A program made the translations under genes and the position numbers. Under the pieces are notes generated by a model. The model was not told the DNA's origin, searched no databases, and saw only the letters and a program-made list of their open reading frames with translations. Shown piece after piece: positions 35,762 to 45,826 of a stretch of 64,000 nucleotides of DNA; the first letter of the stretch is position 1, and every line of letters begins with the position of its first letter. The stretch is from Lewinella sp. LCG006 (GTDB lineage: Bacteria > Bacteroidota > Bacteroidia > Chitinophagales > Saprospiraceae), in assembly GCF_040784935.1 (NCBI RefSeq), contig NZ_CP160680.1, positions 797,501 through 861,500 on the forward strand, read 5' to 3'.

Positions 35762-38700
35762 TTAATCCACTACAATCATCTGCTTCGTAGCTCGATGATC
35801 GCCGGCCTGTCCGGCTTCGCCATTGGCCAGACGGGTTTCTACGGTGTAGCTCAGTACGCCCGTAGCACCTTTGATCATCTGCTTGGTGACATTGATCGTA
35901 TTGTAACCAGCAGCGTAATCGCCTTTGATGATCGTCAGTACCCGTCCGCTGGCATCGTTGATCGTTACCGTTGCAGTTGCATCCTCTGGCAGGTTGAACC
36001 CAATCAAGGTTGCCGCTGCAAAAGGGTTCGGCGTGTTCTGGTACAATTCAAACTCCGCAGCAATGTTCCAACCATTGGTAAATTCAATCCCCAGGTCAAA
36101 CACCTGTTCTCCCCTCTCAGGGGAGATGTCCGTAAGGACAGAGGGGTAGGCCTCCGCAGCCGTGTAACGGCTAGAGATGCTCAGCGCTTCGCGCAGGGGC
36201 TGGTCTTCACTTGCTCGTAGTACCAGGCTGAATAGGACATCGGTTGTAGTACCGCCACCGTTGTGGTTCCAGCTCATGGTGATGGTGCCTTCGTCTACGA
36301 AGCGCAGGCCGAAGTTTTCGGCTTGTGCCTGTCCGTATTCGATGTCCACCAGTTCTACTCCACTTAGTTGTAGGGTACCCTGGTAGCCTTCGATCTGGTT
36401 CAGGTTCTCTGCTGTCACGGCTACGGTGTAGGTATTGCCCGCCTTCAGGTCGATGTCTTCCGCTTGGAGGTGGAAGGTGCCGTTGAGGGTACGGTCATCG
36501 CCGGCCAAAGCATTGGCTTGGGCGCTGCCGTTCACATCACCGATCTTCACACCCACGAAGTCCGCATCCAGCACATCTCCCGGGAGGTTGTTCTCATTGA
36601 TCAACTCAGGGAAAGTCTCGTACCAGGGGTTCGTGCTCTCTGGGAACTCGTAGTTTGCATCCACAAAGCGCCAGCTCGTATTGTTGGGGAACGCCGTGAT
36701 CACGTTGAGGATCAGCTTACGAATCTGGATCAAATCCAGCGTCGTAATCGTTCCACTGCGGTTGGCATCCGCGGCAATGCGCTTGTAAGGCCCAACGAGT
36801 GGCTCCACGTTGAGGATGTGCTTGGAGATCTTCACGATATCGAAGGTCGTCACTCCGTTCAGCGGGTTGGCATTCAGGTACGGTGTCACCGAGTAGTCAC
36901 CTCCCAGTGCCAGGTTGCTGAAGCTGTACGTTCCAGTCGTATTCGTAGTCATCGTAGCGGTCATGCCACCGTTGATGCTCACTTCCACGCCTTCGACCGC
37001 TTCGTTGCCTTCCGTCATGATGATACCTGCAATCGTGCCGGTTTCATCACCGCTACACGTAGCGTGCAGTTGTACCAGGACATAAGTCTCACAGTAGTCG
37101 TAGTTACCTTCTTCGTCAAAGGCGTACACGTAAACCACCGTGGTCTGCTCATCCGCATCCGTCAGTACCAATCCAATATCATCGGGGCTTGGTACAAAGT
37201 TTGGATCAGCTTCTACATCCGCTGCGCGGTAGATCGCATACTTCGTCACGCGAGGTAGACCGCCGAAGAGTTCTGGTCCCTGACCCGTACAGTCAGAAAT
37301 TGGGGAACCTTCAAAGTCTGCCGCCCAGATCGCCATCGCACAACCTTCACCCTCAGGTGTTGGCATCAGCGTTACCGTCAGGCCGTTGATACATACCGGA
37401 GCAGGGCCTTTGCAGTCGATCACATCGAAGACGATGGTCTCGCTGGTCTGGTTGCCACAGCCATCCTCAAACAGGATGCGTACCGCGTGGTAGATGTTAT
37501 CACCCATCGCTGAGGTAATGATCGGGAACGTTCCTGTGAACAGGTAAGTGCCGTCACCATTGCTGGTGATGTTGCTCAGTACGTTGGCATCAGCTACAAA
37601 CTCGTTCGACTTGATGTCACCGTCGCCGTTAGCGTCTACTGCGAAGGCATCCAGCTGGGCAGATACAATGTTGACCACCAGCACACCGTCCAGGTCAAAC
37701 AGTTCACACTCGTCAGCTACGCTGAATGGAATGCTGACTGCTTCCTGACAATCACCGTCGTCATCACCAAACTGACCAGGCAACAGGTTAGGACAGTTGG
37801 CCGTTGGGCCGCCGTATTCACCAACAGTTACCACTGGGGCTGTTGAGTCGTATACTTTCACGTATTGCGTGTAGATGTAGCGACCGAAGTTGCGACGTCC
37901 AAACTGATCGGCTGGAATACAACCGATGTTGTTGCCGGGGATGTTGTCGTAAACGGTGTTCGGAATATCAGAGTCTCCATCGCGGTCGGTGTGGTCACGG
38001 TCGATCACTACGCTGTACTGAATGCCCGGCTGAGCATCGGCGATGTTATCACAGTTGTTGTCTACAGGGCCAAAGCCACTCACTACCCGTACTACAGGGC
38101 GTTCGTTGCCTTCCACGGCGCGGTCAATCGGTAGTGATTCGCCGTCGTCTTCCGTCATGCGGGGCAGTACCAGTCCTTCGTATTCACCATCCCACACGCA
38201 CCAGTTGATGACATCGTAGGTGATCGAGTACTTGTAGCAAGCATCGCCGTTGGCGGTAAAGAAGACCGGATCGCCGATGTTCACACTCAGCACATCACAA
38301 CCAGCGGTGGTGGTGATGATCGTCGGTACTTCCGGATCGCCACAGTCAGCGGCCACATCTTCGGGGAAGTCGATGGTAAAGTCGTGTACTTCCGTGATCG
38401 TGATCAGCTGGCTACAGCTGTTCGTCGAGCGGAACACTTCGTTGATGTCGATCGCACCGTTGCCATTGGCATCGCCCTCGGGGCGCAGCTGCCAGGCTTC
38501 GAAACGACGCGTGATGGTTCCCCAGCCACAGTCGTTCACCTGGATGTTTGGCGTGCGCTCTACGATGGTGTCCACCGCACAGTTGTCCGTACCCGTAGCA
38601 CCGCCGAAGATCGAGCTCATCATGATCGAGGTCGCAGCGAAGTCTTCGTCGTAAGCCGTCTGGATGTCTCCAGGGAAGGCCAGCGGAAGGTCGTTGCAGC

Positions 38701-40770
38701 TCAGATTCACTGGTGCTGGTGCGTAGCAGTAAGGGTTCAGTTTATCTTCAGGTACGATGGTCATCCAGCAAATGTTCTGGTTGCCTGACTCGTCCGTTAC
38801 CCGTAGTTCAATCGTAATTTCGTTGTTGATATCGCAGCAGTAGAAGTCGATATACTCTCCCCATGGGCTCCAGCGGTTTTCGCTAGGATCACAGGTTTCG
38901 TTGCGCCAGTAGTTACGGCGAACTTCCAGGCTTACTTCCCCACAGTTGTCCGAAGAACCTTCGTCGACCGCGGTGGCAAAGATGCGCGCGATCCCTTCGA
39001 TGCCGTTGAGCACATCACCACCACCGATCGATACGTTGAGGTCGTCGTCACAGCTGGCTGTAGGTTCGATTTCGTCGCGGATGATCAGCGTGTATTCCTC
39101 GCAGGTCTCGTTGCCACAAGCATCTTCCGCACAAAGGATCAGCGTGTGGGTACCTACGGGTACACCTACCACATCGTTATCGGCGATGTTACCGCCAGCG
39201 AAGAAGCTCTCACCGTTGGCCAGGATGGTGTAGGTTGTCGTATGTACATCTGAACAGCCGTTGCCATCGGTGATCGTTGGCGTCGGGATCAGGACATTCG
39301 CTACACAGCTCAAGGGAGAGGTAGAGATTGTCAGCGTTGGCGCTACACCCGTCAATACGGGGCCGGTGAAGTCACCGACTTTGATCAGCTGGTTCAGCGT
39401 ACCAGAGCCTCCGGGGTTACACCAGTCGATGATGTTCCACTCGCGACGCAGCTTGTAAGTGCCTTCACACACCGTGATCCGGGGCTCATCGGAGTAAGAC
39501 GCGCCGATGTTGCAGTAGATCTGATCTAGATCGTAGAAGCCAAAGGCTGTACGTATCCAGGGGTAACCAGCCGTAGATGGGTGTGGGTTGCCATTGGCAT
39601 CCGTGGCATAGTCTTCATCACATTCAATCGGCACCACAAATGGAGGGAATACAATGTCTCCAACTGTAGGCTTGCGGAAGGTAATCACCTGGTTGCAGCT
39701 TACGGTGCGTGGTGCGCCGATACATACGCCGTCGTAGCGATCGGCTACCGTGAACGTACGCGTAATGCGCTCGTCGCCACAGTCACCATCACTGTCGGTA
39801 ACATCCGACAAGGTCACCAGTACGGGGCCACAGTTGTCGCCAACTACCGGGAAACCAGTCAGGTTCACCTTGGCGATGAAGGCGTTCAAAGCAGCCGTGC
39901 TTCCACCGAAGAAGGTGTTGCGCGTAGCCGTGAAGTCAAGTGTACCATCTGCACTGGCAATCCAGCTTTGAGGCGTCTCAAAGTGGATGAAGTCGATGTC
40001 GTTACAGACCAGGTCACGAGTTTGCGTTAATGCTACTGGCGTGAAGTCTGCACCCGTTACACCGGTGTTGTTGTCCGAATAGATCGTCACCGTCCAGTCG
40101 CCGAATTGAGTTGTCAACCAGTTCGTCAGCACCAGCGTATAGCTTGTGTTCGGCTGTAAAGGCAAGCTCAAACGAAGGGTAGGATCAAAGGGGTTGCCAC
40201 CAGGGACGAAACCATCATCGGAGGAACCGAGGATATTCTCACAAGGTGACGCAGGATCGAAACCACCCTGGAACAGGAACAAGCTTCCATCGCCCCAATC
40301 CGTATCCACCAGGAAGGTATACACATCAACCGGTAGTGCAAAGTCTGGCGTCGTGAACGTAATCACATCGTAGTTGTGTACGCCGTCGGCCAGGAAGCCC
40401 TGGTTCAAACAGCTGTTGTCGTTGAAGTTCAAGGTAGCATCAGCTGCATTCAGGTTACCGCTTGCCTGGTGAGCTTCGTAATCCATCGTCACACTGCTCG
40501 TGTTGGCGGGGCAGGTAACAACAGGATCGGTCTTGTCTTCGGCGAAGATGCTGCCCCAACAGGTGTAGACGATTTCACCGTCTTCGATCAGCTCGATCAT
40601 GTAGGTGTGCTCACCACAGCCAACCGCCTGATCAGAATCCAAACCATCGACCATCAGGTTGTAGCTGTCGATACAATCGTCGAAGCCCGTCACTACCATG
40701 TCAGGGGTGATGGTTGCGGCACAGTTAGCACCCAGCGTAACGTTCAAATCAGCAATACAGCCAAATTCGA
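35762..40770 (-). repeat. Shared tail, copy 1
   Basis: Encodes the last 1670 or so residues of the 3354-residue protein and corresponds to 46702-51710 in the next gene. Between about 36250 and 39392 the two copies differ at only scattered positions and keep a constant offset of 10931 over at least 37081-39241; beyond 39392 similarity falls abruptly to the protein level. Confidence 0.9.
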
Positions 40771-43700
40771 AAGGAACAGCAGCATCGTCGATTTCTACAA
40801 TAGCGGTACAAACATCGCTGTTACCAGCACAGTCGGTGACCGTCAGTTCTACCTCTGTGCCGCCAATCGCTCCGATGGTCAGATCGATGTCTGAACAATC
40901 GAAGAAGGTCTGGTCCACCATGTAGGTGAAGTCGACATCACAGTTGTCTGAAGAACCAGCAGCGATCGCGTCAATATCGGCTTGCGTCAGCGTGTACTGA
41001 CCGCTGGCAGATAAGAAGATACGGATGGTGTTGCACACGGGAGTCGGTGCTTGGGTGTCGACCACCGTCACGACTTGCGTATGCGAAATCGGGTTACCAC
41101 AATCATCAGCGGCATCCCAGGTACGCGTCAATGTGTATTCCTGTAGACAGCCTGTATTGGTGCGCATTTCGGTGAAGCCTACCGTTACATCCGTATCACA
41201 ATTATCGGTCACCGTCAGTACTGCGGGGGCAGGGACGGCATCACATTCTACTGTTTCGTCACCAGGTAAGGCTTGATCAAATTCTGGGTCAGTGGTGTCC
41301 TCTACGGTGTAGGTAGCGACAAAGTCGGTGCTGTTATCACAATCATCCGTGACGGTGTAGGTGACGGTTGTTGTACCGGTAGTCCCACAATCGACGACAA
41401 AAGGCGCATTAGCAAAATCGCTGGTCACGCTCAGATCATCACTACAGGCGTCGGTTGCACAAGCTGCCAATGCAACAAGGTTGGCAGCATGCCACGCGGC
41501 GATGTCGTCCTGTCCACATTCTGCGCTTGCGTCGCGGTTGGCGCATCCGGTGAGATCTGGATCTGTGGTGTCTTCTACGGTGTAGGTAGCCACAAAGTCG
41601 GTGCTGTTATCACAGTCGTCCGTGACGGTGTAGGTGACGGTTGTTGTACCAGTAGTCCCACAATCGACGACAAAAGGCGCGTTAGCAAAATCGCTGGTCA
41701 CGCTCAGATCATCATCACAGGCGTCGGTTGCACAGGCTGCCAGTGCAGCAAGGTTGGCAGCATGCCACGCGGCGATGTCCTCCTGTCCACATTCTGCGCT
41801 TGCGTCGCGATTAGCACATCCGGTAAGGTCTGGATCAGTGGTGTCCTCTACGGTGTAGGTAGCCACAAAGTCGGTGCTGTTATCACAATCGTCCGTGACG
41901 GTGTAGGTGACGGTTGTTGTACCGGTAGTCCCACAATCGACGACAAAAGGCGCGTTAGCAAAATCGCTGGTTACGCTCAGATCATTACCACAGGCGTCGG
42001 TTGCACAAGCTGCCAGTGCAGCCAGGTTGGCAGCATGCCACGCGGCGATGTCGTCCTGTCCACATTCTGCACTTGCGTCGCGGTTAGCACATCCGGTAAG
42101 GTCTGGATCAGTGGTATCCTCTACGGTGTAGGTAGCCACAAAGTCGGTGCTGTTATCACAGTCATCCGTGACGGTGTAGGTAACAGTTGTTGTACCGGTA
42201 GTCCCACAATCGACGACAAAAGGCGCGTTAGCAAAATCACTGGTCACGCTCAGATCATTATCACAGGCGTCGGTTGCACAGGCTGCCAGTGCAGCAAGGT
42301 TGGCAGCATGCCACGCGGCGATGTCGTCCTGTCCACATTCTGCGCTTGCGTCGCGGTTAGCACATCCGGTAAGGTCTGGATCAGTGGTGTCCTCTACGGT
42401 GTAGGTAGCCACAAAGTCGGTGCTGTTATCACAATCATCCGTGACGGTGTAGGTAACGGTTGTTGTACCGGTAGTCCCACAATCGACGACAAAAGGCGCA
42501 TTAGCAAAATCGCTGGTCACGCTCAGATCATTACCACAGGCGTCGGTTGCACAGGCTGCCAGTGCAGCAAGGTTGGCAGCATGCCACGCGGCGATGTCGT
42601 CCTGTCCACATTCTGCACTTGCGTCGCGGTTAGCACATCCGGTAAGGTCTGGATCAGTGGTGTCCTCTACGGTGTAGGTAGCCACAAAGTCGGTGCTGTT
42701 ATCACAGTCATCCGTGACGGTGTAGGTAACGGTTGTTGTACCGGTAGTCCCACAATCGACGACAAAAGGCGCGTTAGCAAAATCACTGGTCACGCTCAGA
42801 TCATTATCACAGGCGTCGGTTGCACAGGCTGCCAGTGCAGCAAGGTTGGCAGTATGCCACGCGGCGATGTCGTCCTGTCCACATTCTGCGCTTGCGTCGC
42901 GGTTAGCACATCCGGTAAGGTCTGGATCAGTGCTATCCTCTACGGTGTAGGTAGCGACAAAGTCGGTGCTGTTATCACAATCATCCGTGACGGTGTAGGT
43001 GACGGTTGTTGTACCGGTCGTCCCACAATCGACGACAAAAGGCGCGTTAGCAAAATCGCTGGTCACGCTCAGATCATTATCACAGGCGTCGGTTGCACAA
43101 GCTGCCAGTGCAGCAAGGTTGGCAGCATGCCACGCGGCGATGTCGTCCTGTCCACATTCTGCGTTTGCGTCGCGGTTAGCACATCCGGTAAGGTCTGGGT
43201 CAGTGGTGTCCTCTACGGTGTAGGTAGCCACAAAGTCGGTGCTGTTATCACAATCATCCGTGACGGTGTAGGTAACGGTTGTTGTACCGGTAGTCCCACA
43301 ATCGACGACAAAAGGCGCGTTAGCAAAATCGCTGGTCACGCTCAGATCATTACCACAGGCGTCGGTTGCACAGGCTGCTAGTGCAGCCAGGTTGGCAGCA
43401 TGCCACGCGGCGATGTCGTCCTGTCCACATTCTGCACTTGCGTCGCGGTTAGCACATCCGGTAAGGTCTGGATCGATATTGTCGATGACGGTGATGGTCT
43501 GCATGCAGGTCGCCATCAAACCAACACCATCTGTAGCTTTGAAGGTACGTGTGACGGTGAATCGGTTGGCGCAGCTACCCGGTGTAATTACATCGCCGCC
43601 AACCTGCATAGTAGTTGCCGTACCACAGTTGTCAGTAGCAACTACATCGTCAAAATTAACAGGAGGCACCAAACTGGCACAGCTTACTATTTCATTGGCC

Positions 43701-45826
43701 GGGCAAGTAATCATGGGAGGTGTAGTATCACCTATAATAAAGGTAATATTCAATCCTGAGATGCCACTTCTACAACCGCCCTCGCTGCCTTCATAAATAG
43801 TCAAGGTATTCATGACATATGTACCTACAGGCAACCCAGGAATAAAGAAAGTTACTGTACCAGACACAACCTCAATAATACTGGAAATACCCGTAATATT
43901 AGGCCCAGATGTAGGAATGATTTCAAACGCAACTTGGGCAGTACCTGTAAAAGGCAAACCGGAGATGATCACGGTCGCGGGTGAATTAGGACAAGCATCC
44001 AGTACCATAATTTGGTTACCCGTATAAACAACCGGCACACAAGGCTCTATGATCACACTGGTTTCATCATCGTCCGCAATATTATCACCAAGATCATCAG
44101 TTTGAAACCCTGAGTTCTGATCTGAATCCGGATCTATTTGATCTGCATCCGAAATCTGGGCGTAGTTTTCCCACCCGCCGCCATTATCCAATGCCTTGGC
44201 AGTATAAGTCAGGGTAATGGAACCATTGACAGGAACGCTTAATCCCGACCAGCAATATTCGGTAAAACCACCAGAAGCTGAATTGGTGGAACTAACAGCA
44301 GGTGTTGAGCCAGACGGCGCAATGAACATAATACCGTTTGGAATAAGATCACAAACGGTAACACCCGTTGCAGGGTCTGCACCTGAATTGGTTATAGTAA
44401 GTGTATAGGTTATTACTTCGTCGAAATTAGGTTTGCTATAACTTACAGCTTTTGCTATAGAAAGGTCAGAAACCTGAAGGTTACCCAGTGTCACAGTAGC
44501 ACTTGCATTGGGAGTGATATAAGATCCCACAGTCGCATTAGCCGAGTTGGTATAAGCCGCAGGATAAGGTGTCGCAGCTGTAATTTCGACCTCGTATACC
44601 ACACTGATACTTCCTCCAACCGGCAGGTAGTAATTGTTACCAGAAATATTCTGGTTGGAAGGAAAATCACCTGCATCAAACATGATGGCACCAGTTTGTC
44701 CAAGTGTCGGGACAGAGAGTGAGTTGGAAGCTGTAATCCCACTACCGGCCATAATATCGACATATTCAAACGTTGGTGAATTGGGTAATATGTCCGTGAT
44801 TTTTTGGAAAACCAGGGGCTGAGACGATATGTTGGTTACCGTTACGGTATAAGTAACCGTAGCTGGCAATTCAGTAGCCGGGTCTGGGATATTGGTTGGA
44901 GTTACCGATTTTGAAATAGAAATGGAAGGTTGGGGGTCCGGAATGACAATGGTATTATCTCCATAGTTGCCGGTGTATTTAAACTGAGTACCGCTCAATG
45001 TAGACGCATAAGGTAAAGCATTGGTGGTGCCGGTACTGGCACATGATACATAAAAAAAGTATCTGATGGTAACAGGTATACCGCTCCCATTGGCATTGCC
45101 AGTAGCGATGTAATAGAGTTGATTTTCGGTACCCACGTTGATGCCAGGAATACTGGATGCCAACACTTCGGCATCTACCAGTTGGAAACAATCTACGTTG
45201 AAACCAGGGTTCCCGGCGGGTTGCATGTGTACCTCATCACCTGTCTTGATATTACCAAAGGAATATTCTACATCGTAATACAATAACTGACCAACAAAAA
45301 CACCCGGGCCAATTATAACACTTTCTACCAATCCCCCTGCGTTTGCGCTGATGGTAGAGCGCGTAGAGACATTCTGGTTAAATGGTGCAGGTATTGGCCC
45401 TCCTGCTCCGTTGAGGGTAACTGTAAGCGTGGCATTTGCATCAAACACTGTCGGATATTGTATAAACCAATACACTACATCGGACTGGCCGGCGTTTAAA
45501 TTGCCTCCATTACCGATTTCGACTGTAGCAGATGAGCCGCCCACCAAAGCATACCCGGCGGCACCTGATATGCTAATGGTTGCGGTCAGGTTGGTATAGT
45601 CATTGGCGGAGGTGTTGGTAATTACAAAGCCAACGTGATTAGCTGTAGGCCCTTCAGTCCCAGGCATGTTACTATCCAACTCTAAAAAGGGAGAGGTAGT
45701 GTACGTGACCGTAAGTTGGGCAAATGAGACAACACTATAAAGCGAAAATGTTGCCCATAATAGTGTACTTCGACTTAATTTAAACACTGAAGCAAAAAAA
45801 GAGGTCGTCGTAAAGTAGTGTTTCAT
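35762..45826 (-). CDS. Giant secreted repeat protein with T9SS sorting domain, 3354 residues
   Basis: The N-terminus has a long hydrophobic signal (residues about 10-36, ending VVSFAQ). Two or three DUF11-type 'conserved repeat' domains follow (about 300-600; SISKSVTPTN, DLSIAKAVSYSKPNFDEVITYTLTITNSG), then HYR-like domains, eight almost identical 91-residue Cys/Asp-rich units (785-1512), further HYR units, and from about residue 1688 a tail shared with the neighbouring giant protein. The tail carries a CUB-like stretch, a Carboxypeptidase-regulatory-like fold (VEGVEVSINGG), a dockerin-like calcium loop (ADANRSGTITTLDLIQIRK, about 3010-3030) and a T9SS-type end (FELYQNTPNPFAAATLIGF onwards). 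It should be an exported surface adhesin or filament component. One palindrome lies in frame near its end (36111-36146). Confidence 0.85.
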   Translation of the reverse strand: MKHYFTTTSFFASVFKLSRSTLLWATFSLYSVVSFAQLTVTYTTSPFLELDSNMPGTEGPTANHVGFVITNTSANDYTNLTATISISGAAGYALVGGSSATVEIGNGGNLNAGQSDVVYWFIQYPTVFDANATLTVTLNGAGGPIPAPFNQNVSTRSTISANAGGLVESVIIGPGVFVGQLLYYDVEYSFGNIKTGDEVHMQPAGNPGFNVDCFQLVDAEVLASSIPGINVGTENQLYYIATGNANGSGIPVTIRYFFYVSCASTGTTNALPYASTLSGTQFKYTGNYGDNTIVIPDPQPSISISKSVTPTNIPDPATELPATVTYTVTVTNISSQPLVFQKITDILPNSPTFEYVDIMAGSGITASNSLSVPTLGQTGAIMFDAGDFPSNQNISGNNYYLPVGGSISVVYEVEITAATPYPAAYTNSANATVGSYITPNASATVTLGNLQVSDLSIAKAVSYSKPNFDEVITYTLTITNSGADPATGVTVCDLIPNGIMFIAPSGSTPAVSSTNSASGGFTEYCWSGLSVPVNGSITLTYTAKALDNGGGWENYAQISDADQIDPDSDQNSGFQTDDLGDNIADDDETSVIIEPCVPVVYTGNQIMVLDACPNSPATVIISGLPFTGTAQVAFEIIPTSGPNITGISSIIEVVSGTVTFFIPGLPVGTYVMNTLTIYEGSEGGCRSGISGLNITFIIGDTTPPMITCPANEIVSCASLVPPVNFDDVVATDNCGTATTMQVGGDVITPGSCANRFTVTRTFKATDGVGLMATCMQTITVIDNIDPDLTGCANRDASAECGQDDIAAWHAANLAALAACATDACGNDLSVTSDFANAPFVVDCGTTGTTTVTYTVTDDCDNSTDFVATYTVEDTTDPDLTGCANRDANAECGQDDIAAWHAANLAALAACATDACDNDLSVTSDFANAPFVVDCGTTGTTTVTYTVTDDCDNSTDFVATYTVEDSTDPDLTGCANRDASAECGQDDIAAWHTANLAALAACATDACDNDLSVTSDFANAPFVVDCGTTGTTTVTYTVTDDCDNSTDFVATYTVEDTTDPDLTGCANRDASAECGQDDIAAWHAANLAALAACATDACGNDLSVTSDFANAPFVVDCGTTGTTTVTYTVTDDCDNSTDFVATYTVEDTTDPDLTGCANRDASAECGQDDIAAWHAANLAALAACATDACDNDLSVTSDFANAPFVVDCGTTGTTTVTYTVTDDCDNSTDFVATYTVEDTTDPDLTGCANRDASAECGQDDIAAWHAANLAALAACATDACGNDLSVTSDFANAPFVVDCGTTGTTTVTYTVTDDCDNSTDFVATYTVEDTTDPDLTGCANRDASAECGQEDIAAWHAANLAALAACATDACDDDLSVTSDFANAPFVVDCGTTGTTTVTYTVTDDCDNSTDFVATYTVEDTTDPDLTGCANRDASAECGQDDIAAWHAANLVALAACATDACSDDLSVTSDFANAPFVVDCGTTGTTTVTYTVTDDCDNSTDFVATYTVEDTTDPEFDQALPGDETVECDAVPAPAVLTVTDNCDTDVTVGFTEMRTNTGCLQEYTLTRTWDAADDCGNPISHTQVVTVVDTQAPTPVCNTIRIFLSASGQYTLTQADIDAIAAGSSDNCDVDFTYMVDQTFFDCSDIDLTIGAIGGTEVELTVTDCAGNSDVCTAIVEIDDAAVPFEFGCIADLNVTLGANCAATITPDMVVTGFDDCIDSYNLMVDGLDSDQAVGCGEHTYMIELIEDGEIVYTCWGSIFAEDKTDPVVTCPANTSSVTMDYEAHQASGNLNAADATLNFNDNSCLNQGFLADGVHNYDVITFTTPDFALPVDVYTFLVDTDWGDGSLFLFQGGFDPASPCENILGSSDDGFVPGGNPFDPTLRLSLPLQPNTSYTLVLTNWLTTQFGDWTVTIYSDNNTGVTGADFTPVALTQTRDLVCNDIDFIHFETPQSWIASADGTLDFTATRNTFFGGSTAALNAFIAKVNLTGFPVVGDNCGPVLVTLSDVTDSDGDCGDERITRTFTVADRYDGVCIGAPRTVSCNQVITFRKPTVGDIVFPPFVVPIECDEDYATDANGNPHPSTAGYPWIRTAFGFYDLDQIYCNIGASYSDEPRITVCEGTYKLRREWNIIDWCNPGGSGTLNQLIKVGDFTGPVLTGVAPTLTISTSPLSCVANVLIPTPTITDGNGCSDVHTTTYTILANGESFFAGGNIADNDVVGVPVGTHTLILCAEDACGNETCEEYTLIIRDEIEPTASCDDDLNVSIGGGDVLNGIEGIARIFATAVDEGSSDNCGEVSLEVRRNYWRNETCDPSENRWSPWGEYIDFYCCDINNEITIELRVTDESGNQNICWMTIVPEDKLNPYCYAPAPVNLSCNDLPLAFPGDIQTAYDEDFAATSIMMSSIFGGATGTDNCAVDTIVERTPNIQVNDCGWGTITRRFEAWQLRPEGDANGNGAIDINEVFRSTNSCSQLITITEVHDFTIDFPEDVAADCGDPEVPTIITTTAGCDVLSVNIGDPVFFTANGDACYKYSITYDVINWCVWDGEYEGLVLPRMTEDDGESLPIDRAVEGNERPVVRVVSGFGPVDNNCDNIADAQPGIQYSVVIDRDHTDRDGDSDIPNTVYDNIPGNNIGCIPADQFGRRNFGRYIYTQYVKVYDSTAPVVTVGEYGGPTANCPNLLPGQFGDDDGDCQEAVSIPFSVADECELFDLDGVLVVNIVSAQLDAFAVDANGDGDIKSNEFVADANVLSNITSNGDGTYLFTGTFPIITSAMGDNIYHAVRILFEDGCGNQTSETIVFDVIDCKGPAPVCINGLTVTLMPTPEGEGCAMAIWAADFEGSPISDCTGQGPELFGGLPRVTKYAIYRAADVEADPNFVPSPDDIGLVLTDADEQTTVVYVYAFDEEGNYDYCETYVLVQLHATCSGDETGTIAGIIMTEGNEAVEGVEVSINGGMTATMTTNTTGTYSFSNLALGGDYSVTPYLNANPLNGVTTFDIVKISKHILNVEPLVGPYKRIAADANRSGTITTLDLIQIRKLILNVITAFPNNTSWRFVDANYEFPESTNPWYETFPELINENNLPGDVLDADFVGVKIGDVNGSAQANALAGDDRTLNGTFHLQAEDIDLKAGNTYTVAVTAENLNQIEGYQGTLQLSGVELVDIEYGQAQAENFGLRFVDEGTITMSWNHNGGGTTTDVLFSLVLRASEDQPLREALSISSRYTAAEAYPSVLTDISPERGEQVFDLGIEFTNGWNIAAEFELYQNTPNPFAAATLIGFNLPEDATATVTINDASGRVLTIIKGDYAAGYNTINVTKQMIKGATGVLSYTVETRLANGEAGQAGDHRATKQMIVVD
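36111..36146 (-). repeat. Palindromic element inside the coding sequence, copy-1 tail only
   Basis: CCCCTCT (36111-36117) pairs with AGAGGGG (36140-36146); inside it TGTCC-GTAA-GGACA forms a second stem, and CTCCCCT/AGGGGAG can pair as an alternative. The aligned tail in the other giant gene lacks it and is 30 bp shorter here (10 codons). The frame is kept: the protein gains a segment between AEAY and DLGIEF. Confidence 0.75.
41291..43475 (-). repeat. Eight tandem 273-bp (91-codon) repeats
   Basis: The phrase TGCANRDASAECGQDD returns every 273 bp (matching words at 41546, 41819, 42092, 42365, 42638, 42911, 43184, 43457). Units differ at few sites, for example ACGND / ACDND / ACDDD / ACSDD, HAAN/HTAN, and GQDD/GQED. 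No unit is broken. Near identity implies recent amplification or ongoing homogenisation. Confidence 0.93.

Noticed and set aside
41273-43381. Plus-strand open frame of 702 codons opposite the eight-fold repeat.
   Set aside because: It is the mirror of a stop-free 273-bp repeat: because the period is a multiple of 3, one stop-free unit makes the whole antisense frame open. Composition (Gly/Val/Cys-rich, no fold pattern) and the clear sense protein argue against it.
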